Assembly (NCBI GenBank): GCA_910589385.1
Contig: CAJUTU010000053.1
Span: forward strand, 1 to 21,863
Length of the DNA stretch: 21,863 bases
Direction: 5' to 3'
From: an uncultured Lachnospiraceae bacterium
GTDB lineage: Bacteria > Bacillota > Clostridia > Lachnospirales > Lachnospiraceae
The position numbers and the translations under genes were made by a program. Within the stretch, counting starts at the first letter, position 1. Each line of letters starts with the position of its first letter. Below, in pieces: positions 8,824-15,429 of this stretch. The notes under the pieces were generated by a model. The model did no database searches, was not told where the DNA came from, and saw only the letters and a list, made by a program, of their open reading frames with translations.

Positions 8824-8874
8824 ATAAAAGGCAGATACAGTTTCATTTATCCTAAAATCTTACTGCATCTGCCT
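8824..8874 (-). terminator. Orphan terminator-like hairpin
   Basis: AGGCAGATACAGT (8829-8841) pairs with ACTGCATCTGCCT (8862-8874), 12 of 13 bases plus a G-T pair. On the minus strand it is followed by TTTTATAG. It would end a minus-strand transcript arriving from the right, yet no minus-strand gene now lies there. The gene it served may have been lost when the neighbouring truncated gene was formed. The rest of 8777-8922 shows no gene. Confidence 0.6.
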
Positions 8875-8922
8875 GCTTACCTTAAGAAGAAAATAGAAGA
8901 AATATTACCAATCATTTCCTAA

Positions 8923-11751
8923 CACCAGCTGCCTAAAATTTGCCAGCACGACTACCTGGACGGCGGACTTACCATCGAAGAAGTCATTGATTTCTGTAAA
9001 CTTGCAGGCAGGGACGGCGTAGATGTCCTTGATATTTCAAGAGGAAATATTCTTTCTAATGGATTAAAATTTGAGGTTCCTCCAATTGACCTTGTCCACG
9101 GTTTTAATATTGACAATGCAGCCAAAATCCGGAAAGAAACCGGTATTCTCACAGTGGGTGTCGGACGCGTCAATACACCGGAGTTTGCTGAAAAAATTTT
9201 AGAGGAAGACAAAGTGGACCTGCTGGTGATGGGACGCGCCCAGCTTGCCGATCCTGATTTCTGCTGCAAAGCAAAGACAGGAAATGTGGACGATATCGAT
9301 TATTGTGTGGGCTGCAACCAAGGATGTTATGATGGATTTGAAAATATGGATAATGAATATATTACCTGCCTTCGTAATCCTGTGTTAGGAAGGGAAAAGG
9401 AATGCGAACTCAGGCCAGCCCAAAATCCCGAGACTGTCCTCATTGCCGGAGGCGAGATCGCAGGACTGGAAGCAGCCATTATCCTGAAAAAGAGAGGCCA
9501 TCATCCAATCCTCTGTGAAGCAGCAGGACAATTGGGCGGCCAGTTCCGGACTGCCGGGGAGGCGCCCCGCAAGAAGGAGATGAAAGCTGCCGTGATCGCA
9601 ATGGGCAAAAAGGCAGAACGCCTCGGTGTCGATATTCGTCTGAACACAACGGTCACGCCGGAAATGATCGCAGAACTGAAGCCGCACACTGTTATGAATG
9701 CAATCGGGGCTGAACCTGTCATTCCCAATATCCCAGGTATCGAAAAACCTTTTGTAACCGTCTCTCATGATATATTGGACGGAAACGTTGAGGTAAAAGG
9801 GAATGCGGTCATCATCGGCGGAGGCATGGTCGGCATGGAAACCGCAGAGTATCTGGCAGAAAAAGGGGTCAAAGCCACTGTTCTGGAAATGCTTGGAGAT
9901 ATCTGCGCAGATATGGGCACTACAAGAAAAATCTGTATGGGTGAAGAAATCCAAAAAGCAGAGATCACTCCGGTAACTTCTGTGAAGGTAACGGAAATCA
10001 AAGACGGAATCGTAATCGGGGAGAAAGATGGACAAAAAGTAGAATTTCCGTGCGATACCGCTGTCATTGCCATCGGTTCCAAAAAACGCGACGGCAGCGC
10101 ATTGGCAGAAGTCTGCTATGAGAATGGAATCGGGTATTTTGAAATCGGCGATACAGGCATGGCAAGACGGGCGCTCAACGCTACCAGAGAAGCCATGGAT
10201 GCTGCACTTACTTTTGATCTGGAAGAAGTACATAGGGATGTATCCAAGCCAAAAAAGCTTGTATTCCTGACAGGCGCAACCGGCATGATGGGCGGCCAGA
10301 CCCTGAAACAGCTTCTGGCAAGGCCCAATCGTTTTAAAGTACGCATCCTTGCAAGGCCCTCCGATAAGAACCGTACCTTTGTGAAAAAGCATATGTGCCC
10401 GGCTCTTGAGGTAGTATGGGGCAATATGGATGATTATGATACCATCAAGAAATGCGTGGATGGAAGTGATTATGTACTTCATATCGGCGCCATGGTATCT
10501 CCTGCTGCCGATAAATATCCGGAGCAAACATTGCGCACCAATATCGGATCTACCTTAAATATTATCAAAGCAATCAAAGAACAGCCTGATCCGGACAAAG
10601 TTCATTTTGCATATGCGGGAACGGTCGCCATGACCGGAAGCCGTCTGGAACCGGTACATTTCGGAAGAATCGGAGACCCCATGAATCCGTCCATACATGA
10701 TTACTATGCACTGTCAAAGGTATTCTCCGAAATGGCAGTCTTTGACAGCGGCCTCAAGCACTGGGTATCTATACGCCAGACCGGGCAGCATCCGAGCGCG
10801 GAATCTGCGGCAAAAGAACCGATCATGTTCCACCAGCCGCCGAACAACGTACTGGAATGGAGCACACAGATCGAATCCGGTATCTGTATGGCAAATCTCT
10901 GTGAAGACTGGGTGGATGAGAGTTTCTGGAGAAAAGCATATAATCTCAGCAGCGGCAAGGAATACCGCCTGACCACATGGGAATTTATGAACATGAACCT
11001 TAGGCCGTTAGGCTTTACCTTCGAGGAGGTCTATGAACCACAGGATATGGCAAGATTTAATTTCCACGGACAATACTACACTGATTCGGATGTGCTGGAA
11101 GAATATCTGCATTTCCGCTGTATCCCGGGCAAACAGTATTGGGAAAAGGCAGAGGCCGAGATGACGCGTATGTTTAAGAATCCTATGGCGGCCGCCATGC
11201 TTCCTACCTTAGAGCAGCTAAAAGCCGGAAATGACCAGATGGCAAGGATGGAAATGGGGCCTCGCTGGGCAGAGGAAAACAACCAGACGGAATGGATCCA
11301 GGCTTTCTTCGGCTCACTGGAAGAAAAGCAAAAACTGGCTGGCTCCAAGTACGATCTGCACCGCCCAAGCGATGAAGAAAGTTATCTGGACCATGGCTAT
11401 GATGAAAGCAAACCGCTGGAAGAACAGACTGCGGAGGATTTGAAGAAAGCTGCGGAATTCAGAGGCGGGGAGTATCTAGATGGAGAGCCAGAAACTATCT
11501 ATACACCGGTAAAATGGAAATGTGCATTTGGCCATGAGTTCCGCTTATCCGTAAATGCCGTACTCCATGGCGGACACTGGTGTCCGGAATGTATGAAGCG
11601 AAGCTGGGCTTATCCGAAAATCGCGCGTAAAAACCCATTCTATGCCCAGGTATGGGATCCACAGCACAGCCCGGATGAAACCTATGAAATTCCGATGCGT
11701 TTCAGCGCATATGAGATTAAGGAAGAACTGGAAAAGAAACTTGAGCTGTAA
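8923..11751 (+). pseudogene. 5'-truncated Old Yellow Enzyme/FAD reductase-SDR-zinc-ribbon fusion
   Basis: The frame is open from a stop at 8920-8922, but homology begins near 8941 with QHDYLDGGLTIEEVIDFCKL, the second half of an OYE barrel; about 230 N-terminal residues are missing. Numbering from the internal GTG at 9154: MGRAQLADPDF (26-36), a 4Fe-4S motif C51-x2-C54-x3-C58 with C72, a degenerate FAD motif GGEIAG (99-104), an NAD motif GGGMVG (222-227), then an SDR/epimerase domain (TGATGMMG 373-380, Y518-x3-K522), and a zinc-ribbon-like tail (C790, H794, C810, C813). The first half resembles BaiCD/BaiH/dienoyl-CoA reductases acting on enones, steroids or bile acids. The substrate is unknown. 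No ATG, ribosome site or promoter fits the remaining 5' end, so it is probably inactive, although the 865-codon remainder stays open. Confidence 0.8.
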
Positions 11752-12041
11752 TGTCAGATAATCCTGTTCATAGATATATGGTTATTCTGCTTGAGGGCCA
11801 CTGTTTTAAAACTTCGGAGCCATAGATTATGTATATTTTTAAGATTGAAGGCCACCACAATATGTAGTAACTCCACGGGCGTAGTATGGTTATCCTTAAC
11901 CGCTTGATTACTCTACACCAGAATTGCTTTATAACTGCAAGGGCTGCAATACAGTGCATTTACCCTTGCGGTTCTAAAGCAATCTGGGAACAATATAATA
12001 AGCGGTATAAAATGACACTCTCTACCGCGGTTCCCTGTCTT
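11752..12041. other. Gene-poor stretch with several inverted repeats
   Basis: No complete gene is seen. It holds GTTTTAAAAC (11803-11812), GGTTATCCTTAACC (11888-11901), a long imperfect palindrome listed separately, and GCGGTA/TACCGC (12002-12007 and 12023-12028). A minus-strand frame ending at 11754 (about 50 codons, containing PVELLHIVVAFNLKN) could be the tail of a mobile-element protein, but I cannot name it. Confidence 0.4.
11918..11987. repeat. 70-nt imperfect palindrome
   Basis: The core arms at 11926-11943 and 11963-11980 match at 16 of 18 positions. With one bulged base the pairing extends outward to CC (11918-11919) and GG (11986-11987). The 19-nt loop holds two TGCA copies. No T-tract follows on either strand, so it is not a normal terminator. 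It could be a miniature mobile element, an insertion-sequence end or a structured RNA. Confidence 0.6.
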
Positions 12042-12335
12042 TTAATTCTTTTTTATAAATCTCCAATTGATAAGTTTTCCCACTGTGCTGGTCTGTCTTC
12101 TGCTCCGAACAGCAAAGCCGATGGCCTGCCCACTGCCTCTCTCATAGACCAGCCATGCGTCATGGGTCTTCTGCCATGTGATTGTCCTTTGTATCCTCTC
12201 CCTGGCTCCATCCTCGTCAGCAGTCACCTTCCATGCCATATGTTCCGCTGTTTCCGGCCTTGACCAGACATTACGGTATATCGAACTCCAATCCTCATAT
12301 TTCGCTTTCCCAAGAATAATATCTTCTGTCTCCAT
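12042..12335 (-). pseudogene. GNAT acetyltransferase, N-terminal fragment
   Basis: The frame starts METEDIILGKAKYEDW and runs through RNVWSRPETAEHMAWKV to SGQAIGFA (about 75 residues), typical of the N-terminal half of RimJ-like GNAT acetyltransferases. After that the sequence is unrelated (VRSRRQTSTVGKL) and stops. The acetyl-CoA-binding motif A is missing, so the product cannot be an active enzyme. I chose the ATG at 12335; the ATG at 12371 would add 12 residues unlike the family. The purine-rich GGGAGGGG upstream can serve as ribosome site. It is probably a 3'-deleted gene. Confidence 0.7.
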
Positions 12336-12377
12336 CCTGCCTTTATCCCCTCCCATCCGCCGCTTTTCCATCGTATG

Positions 12378-12526
12378 TTAACAGAGATAGTCCCCGCCAT
12401 CTGTTTCAATTTTCTCATAAGTTTTCAACCTGTATCCCCGTTTCAGATACATGCTTTCTGCTGGAAAAGACGCATCGATATGTACCACCTGGAACTGCCT
12501 AAAAACCATATCTTCCAATAAATCCA
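12378..12526 (-). pseudogene. GNAT acetyltransferase, C-terminal fragment
   Basis: In the frame ending at a TAA at 12378-12380, the minus strand reads LDLLEDMVFRQFQ, then HIDASFPAESMYLKRGY and RLKTYEKIETDGGDYLC. The ASFPAESMYLKRGY stretch is the closing beta-alpha-beta part of a GNAT fold. There is no start codon and no N-terminal half. It is joined out of frame to a pyridoxamine-oxidase-like fragment, and differs from the neighbouring GNAT N-terminal piece, which lies downstream of it in transcription order. Confidence 0.6.
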
Positions 12527-12679
12527 GTATGTAATAATATAAAATGCACCATTCTCATAATAGGCATTTACATACCGCACATAAGGCATTTCATTTTCTA
12601 CTGTTGCCAATGCAATAACCGTATCTTTTCCAAAACGTTCTGTCATTATTTTTTCGGCTTCTTTACTCAAATTTTTCAT
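12527..12679 (-). pseudogene. Pyridoxamine 5'-phosphate oxidase-like protein, N-terminal fragment
   Basis: A good ribosome site (AAAGGAGA) precedes ATG at 12679, giving MKNLSKEAEKIMTERFGKD and then IALATVENEMPYVRYVNAYY. This is the usual start of the small flavin-binding pyridoxamine-phosphate-oxidase-like (general stress) proteins. Homology ends after about 51 residues at FYIITY; the frame then reads Trp/Tyr-rich nonsense to 12443. Roughly the last two thirds are lost and replaced by GNAT sequence in another frame. Confidence 0.7.
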
Positions 12680-12721
12680 AGGGTTATCTCCTTTACAGTT
12701 TCCAGTCTGGAAGATCAAAAT

Positions 12722-12860
12722 TTATATTTCCTCTTTCAGTAAGGAATATATTTTCATGTCAATGACTTTCCCATTTTTTTACAGCATTATTTCTTAGTGT
12801 TCCTTCATATTGAAGACCCGCTTTTTCAAGCATATTCAAAACACTAAATAAAACGGGGCA
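12722..12860 (-). pseudogene. Third GNAT acetyltransferase remnant, frameshifted
   Basis: One minus-strand frame reads NMLEKAGLQYEGTLRNN, the classic C-terminal motif of RimJ/RimL acetyltransferases, and then runs to a stop at 12759. The adjacent frame continues the family as NGKVIDMKIYSLLKEEI and stops at 12722-12724. The switch falls in a run of seven T on the plus strand (12774-12780), so a slippage indel explains it. The N-terminal part is missing. The toxin-antitoxin module begins just beyond the end of homology. Confidence 0.65.
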
Positions 12861-12922
12861 GGCAATAGCTATTGAACGAGTTGAGAAATTACCGAAATAC
12901 CACGCCACACTAAAAAAATTTC

Positions 12923-12951
12923 TTGAATCCGGCTGTCAGATATGCTATACT
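12923..12951 (+). promoter_or_regulatory. Promoter of the antitoxin RNA
   Basis: -35 TTGAAT (12923-12928), 17-nt spacer, -10 TATACT (12946-12951), with an extended -10 TGC directly before it. This is a strong housekeeping-sigma promoter pointing at a stretch with no good protein start. Transcription should begin near 12958. Confidence 0.8.
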
Positions 12952-12957
12952 AGATAT

Positions 12958-13050
12958 ACAAAAGGAGTAACCGCCCACAAAGTGGTTGACCTCCCGTGTA
13001 TAGCTATAAGCCTACCCGACCGACCAAGTACAAGGTAGGCTTATTTATTT
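12958..13050 (+). ncRNA. Antitoxin RNA of a type I toxin-antitoxin pair
   Basis: A predicted RNA of about 90 nt. It contains a small CCAC-AAA-GTGG hairpin (12975-12985), an ACCTCCC element (12989-12995) and an 11-bp terminator stem ATAAGCCTACC/GGTAGGCTTAT (13006-13016 with 13034-13044) followed by a T-rich tail. Its 3' end is antisense to the last codons of the small toxin. ACCTCCC is also complementary to the toxin ribosome site. This convergent layout matches type I systems of the Fst/RNAII and Hol_Tox kind. The start site and the repression are predicted, not shown. Confidence 0.7.
13006..13050 (+). terminator. Terminator of the antitoxin RNA
   Basis: A perfect 11-bp stem (13006-13016 with 13034-13044) with a 17-nt loop is followed by TTATTT. 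It overlaps the toxin stop codon on the opposite strand. Confidence 0.8.
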
Positions 13051-13137
13051 TCGCTTGTTCTTCCTATCTATGTAGGCAAGCAGTGCAATTAAAAATGTCG
13101 CAAATAGCATTAAATCTTGAAACGTAAACATTTCCAT
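13045..13137 (-). CDS. Holin-like type I toxin (Hol_Tox family), 30 residues
   Basis: A small membrane peptide: MEMFTFQDLMLFATFLIALL forms one hydrophobic helix, followed by AYIDRKNKRK, a positively charged tail. The layout (short MxxxFxxLxLMxxFxxFxxxLL helix plus Lys/Arg end) is that of the Firmicutes putative holin-like toxins, which are thought to insert in the cell membrane. The start at 13137 has a strong ribosome site, GGGAGGTGG, 5 nt upstream; an in-frame ATG also exists at 13131. It has its own promoter and an antisense RNA overlapping its 3' end. It is intact, although pseudogene fragments lie on one side. Toxicity is inferred from the family. Confidence 0.8.
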   Translation of the reverse strand: MEMFTFQDLMLFATFLIALLAYIDRKNKRK

Positions 13138-13145
13138 CCACACCA

Positions 13146-13173
13146 CCTCCCCTCTTTTTCAAGTTAAGGGAGG
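13146..13173 (-). promoter_or_regulatory. 5'UTR hairpin sequestering the toxin ribosome site
   Basis: In the toxin leader, CCTCCC (complement of 13168-13173) can pair with GGGAGG (complement of 13146-13151), which is the ribosome site itself. Six GC-rich pairs would keep the message untranslated until opened, as known in several type I toxins. Confidence 0.6.
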
Positions 13174-13207
13174 CTATCACCTTGTATCACGATTACTCCG
13201 TATCGAC

Positions 13208-13236
13208 AATATAACACAATGCCCTTTATCTGGCAA
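13208..13236 (-). promoter_or_regulatory. Promoter of the toxin gene
   Basis: On the minus strand, TTGCCA (13231-13236), exactly 17 nt, then TATATT (13208-13213). Transcription from about 13201 would give a leader of roughly 63 nt before the ATG. Confidence 0.75.
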
Positions 13237-13261
13237 GCTGTTTTACCAGTATATCTATTTT

Positions 13262-14179
13262 CTAATTAAAATTAATTGCAAGCTTTGCAAAGAAATCTTC
13301 CAACGTCAGTCTTGCGTCCAGATATTGATATACCCTGATTTCTCGATTATCCTGTCCATGGATATAGGTCATGTCCTTTGCAACTCTTGGGGCAGATACG
13401 AGATCATAGCTGACTTTCTCCTGTTCTTCCATCAATACCGCTATCGTTCCTTGATCCCCTAACCCCCATATTTCTCCATGGGGCCATACCATCTCATATT
13501 TTCCCGCAGCCTGATTAAACTCCACCATCTGACGGAACAGGTATTCACCAATTTCCCCGCACGGGCGGACCTTCAGCTGCAATTCGGCCAAAGATACTGC
13601 CATTACTCTATACAGGCTGATCGGAATCTGCCAAAGCGGAACCTGAGAAGAAAAGATCACATTTGCCGCATGGATATCCATTGCCAGGTTAAACTCGAAT
13701 CCACCTTTCGGGTAGTCACCGCCGCCAATCCAGATAACCGTCATCCGATCTGCAATCTCCGGTTTCAGTAGAAGTGCAGAAGCTACGTCGGTCACTGCGC
13801 CCTGACAGGCAATATACAAGGGTCTTTTATCCTCCTTCATGGCTTCTTCAATGATAAATCTTGCCCCTTCGGAATCAATCGGTGTTTCTTCATCTCTCAT
13901 ACCAGTGGCTGCTCCCATGACGACAGGATATTCTCCTTTAAGCCCCATCAGCTCCAATACTTTAATGATTTCATGATAGCTGGCTTTTGCAGTACCTTCC
14001 TCTCCATAAAGTTGAGGATTTTTCCAGAAATGTCCGGCCACGATTCCCTTTATTTCAAATTTCGGAGTCATCAAATGATGCGCTAGTGCAAACTGGTCAT
14101 CTGCCTCGTTTTTACAATCCGTATGTACGATCACGCGCACTTTTTTGTTTTCCGGTACAACATATTCATAATTCCACAT
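13262..14179 (-). CDS. Nucleoside-hydrolase-like protein with an altered metal-site motif
   Basis: A protein of 305 residues with the nucleoside hydrolase fold pattern. Classical members begin with DTDxGxDD, which binds calcium and ribose. Here the motif is HTDCKNEADDQ (residues 19-29): the first Asp is His, and two extra residues separate TD from DD. This NEADDQ form recalls the DUF1593-like branch. Later markers include CQGAVTDVASALL, IWIGGGDYPKGG and, near the C-terminus, HGEIWGLGDQGT, where the last metal ligand would lie. I take ATG 14179 as start, 10 nt after AGGAGG; the TTG at 14185 sits too close. As the last gene of a glycoside locus it may cleave an N- or O-glycoside rather than a free nucleoside; the substrate is not known. 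Confidence 0.8.
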   Translation of the reverse strand: MWNYEYVVPENKKVRVIVHTDCKNEADDQFALAHHLMTPKFEIKGIVAGHFWKNPQLYGEEGTAKASYHEIIKVLELMGLKGEYPVVMGAATGMRDEETPIDSEGARFIIEEAMKEDKRPLYIACQGAVTDVASALLLKPEIADRMTVIWIGGGDYPKGGFEFNLAMDIHAANVIFSSQVPLWQIPISLYRVMAVSLAELQLKVRPCGEIGEYLFRQMVEFNQAAGKYEMVWPHGEIWGLGDQGTIAVLMEEQEKVSYDLVSAPRVAKDMTYIHGQDNREIRVYQYLDARLTLEDFFAKLAINFN

Positions 14180-14207
14180 AATCAATTATCCTCCTAACAA
14201 TAAGCTA

Positions 14208-14227
14208 CCTCGCAGAAAGCTGCGAGG
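14208..14227 (-). terminator. Intergenic hairpin, weak terminator
   Basis: CCTCGCAG-AAAG-CTGCGAGG is a perfect 8-bp stem with a 4-nt loop. The minus-strand tail (TAGCTTATTGTT) is only moderately T-rich, so partial termination or message-end protection between the broken transporter and the nucleoside-hydrolase-like gene is likely. Confidence 0.6.
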
Positions 14228-14264
14228 CAGTAGACTCATAGCCGCACTCATTTGCCAGCTATTG

Positions 14265-15355
14265 TTACTCAGCTAACTCACTTCGAATCTGAGGCAGCTT
14301 CTTTTCCAAATCATACTTTAAGGATACTATAAATGCAATCGGTACATATCCTGCCATAAACAATACTGAACCGAATATCAGGGTAATTAAATTGGTTCCT
14401 CCTATCATACGGATCACCAATGCCGCGATCCTTACAAGAAACCCTATTCTTAAAGTCTTTATTGTCCCCCATATCGTCATAAGCTTTGGCATAGCTGCAA
14501 TTAGGAAGGGAACAAAAATCATTCCCATTCCGATCAGGCTTGAAATACCTATATCTCCGACTGCATATTGGAAATAGTATGTCTGTGCACTCATTATTAT
14601 ATTATTTGCCAGATGATAACAGAAATACATAGCTGCAAATATCCAAATATATTTATTTTTGGACATAACAGAAATTCCTTCTTTTAGATTCAATTTCATA
14701 GGTTCCGTATCCACATTGATTTCTTTTACAAAGAAAACTCTCATCAATCCAATGATAATCCCGGGAACCGCCATTCCAACTACGATCATTGTCCAGCTGC
14801 GTGGATTCACTCCAGCAGCTTTCACCGCCTGGGGAACAATCATAGAAATAACTACTGACAAAAGTATTGTATAAATTCCTGAAGTCGCTGTCAGTTTAAT
14901 CTTGTTTTCTGTTTTACAACTGCACGGTTTAGATAAGCCACTTCATTTCCATACAGCATGGTTATACATACAGAATTTATCATGGAATACATGATAAATA
15001 CCCATACAGCTTTGCCTGCTGCACTCAAACTTGTCGGTGTAGAAAACATCATCACTGAAAATATCCACAGAAAAATAATTGCAAGCTCATAAGGCCTTGC
15101 CTTCCCTAACTTTGTGTCTGTCTTATCAATCAAAAAACCAATAACCAGATCTGTAACTCCATCCAGTAATTTTGTACATAAAAGCAACATACCAATCACT
15201 ACCGGATTCATCTTCAATACATCTGTACAGTAAAATGTAGCATAACCAAACAAACTGGTACAGGCAATCACAACTGCCCCACGCCCCGACCAAGCTGCTG
15301 AAAACCAGAATGGGAGTTTTTCTCTTGCTCCTGCTGGAATTTTTGTATGATTCAT
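14265..15355 (-). pseudogene. GPH-family sugar transporter, frameshifted and internally deleted
   Basis: A MelB-like (glycoside-pentoside-hexuronide:cation symporter) gene in two frames. The first (154 codons, from ATG 15355 with AAAGGAGG) ends LNRAVVKQKTRLN. Adding one A in the AAAA run at 14912-14915 restores VVKTENKIKLTATSG and joins it to the second frame, which ends at 14265. Even when repaired it has only about 363 residues against 440-500 for the family. The sequence jumps from FMAGYVPIAFI straight to VSLKYDLEKKLPQIRSELAE, skipping the DxNEYKxGKR segment and last helices that the related gene at 19055-20458 has. About 80 codons are therefore missing. It was probably a second importer for this locus and is now inactive. 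Confidence 0.85.
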
Positions 15356-15409
15356 TTTTTCCTCCTTTATAAGTTCCTAACTAATTTCCTCCCACTATTT
15401 CCATCAAAC

Positions 15410-15423
15410 GCTTATTTTTAAGC
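15410..15423. repeat. Small palindrome between GH35 and transporter genes
   Basis: GCTTATTTTTAAGC forms a 5-bp stem with a 4-nt loop just past the GH35 stop codon. It overlaps CAAACGCTTA, a weak LacI/cre-like string. It is too weak to call as terminator or operator. Confidence 0.3.
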
Positions 15424-15429
15424 ACTATC

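Noticed and set aside
9385..10527. 380-codon minus-strand frame opposite the fusion gene
   Set aside because: Antisense shadow of a strongly conserved reductase/SDR coding frame; rich in Cys, His and Phe without domain pattern.
11754..11912. Possible transposase tail on the minus strand (PVELLHIVVAFNLKNIHN)
   Set aside because: About 50 codons without a stop and no recognisable catalytic motif or matched terminal repeats; too weak to call a mobile element.
11918..11987. Integron attC site or bidirectional terminator
   Set aside because: No GTTRRRY/RYYYAAC core sites at the ends and no T-tract on either strand.
11886..12263. 125-codon plus-strand frame over the GNAT fragment
   Set aside because: Overlaps the clear GNAT N-terminal coding signal on the other strand and has no family features.
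12814..13038. Plus-strand open frame containing ERVEKLPKYHATLKKFLESG
   Set aside because: It looks somewhat protein-like, but it has no usable start codon or ribosome site and runs through the antitoxin promoter and RNA; chance is the simpler reading.
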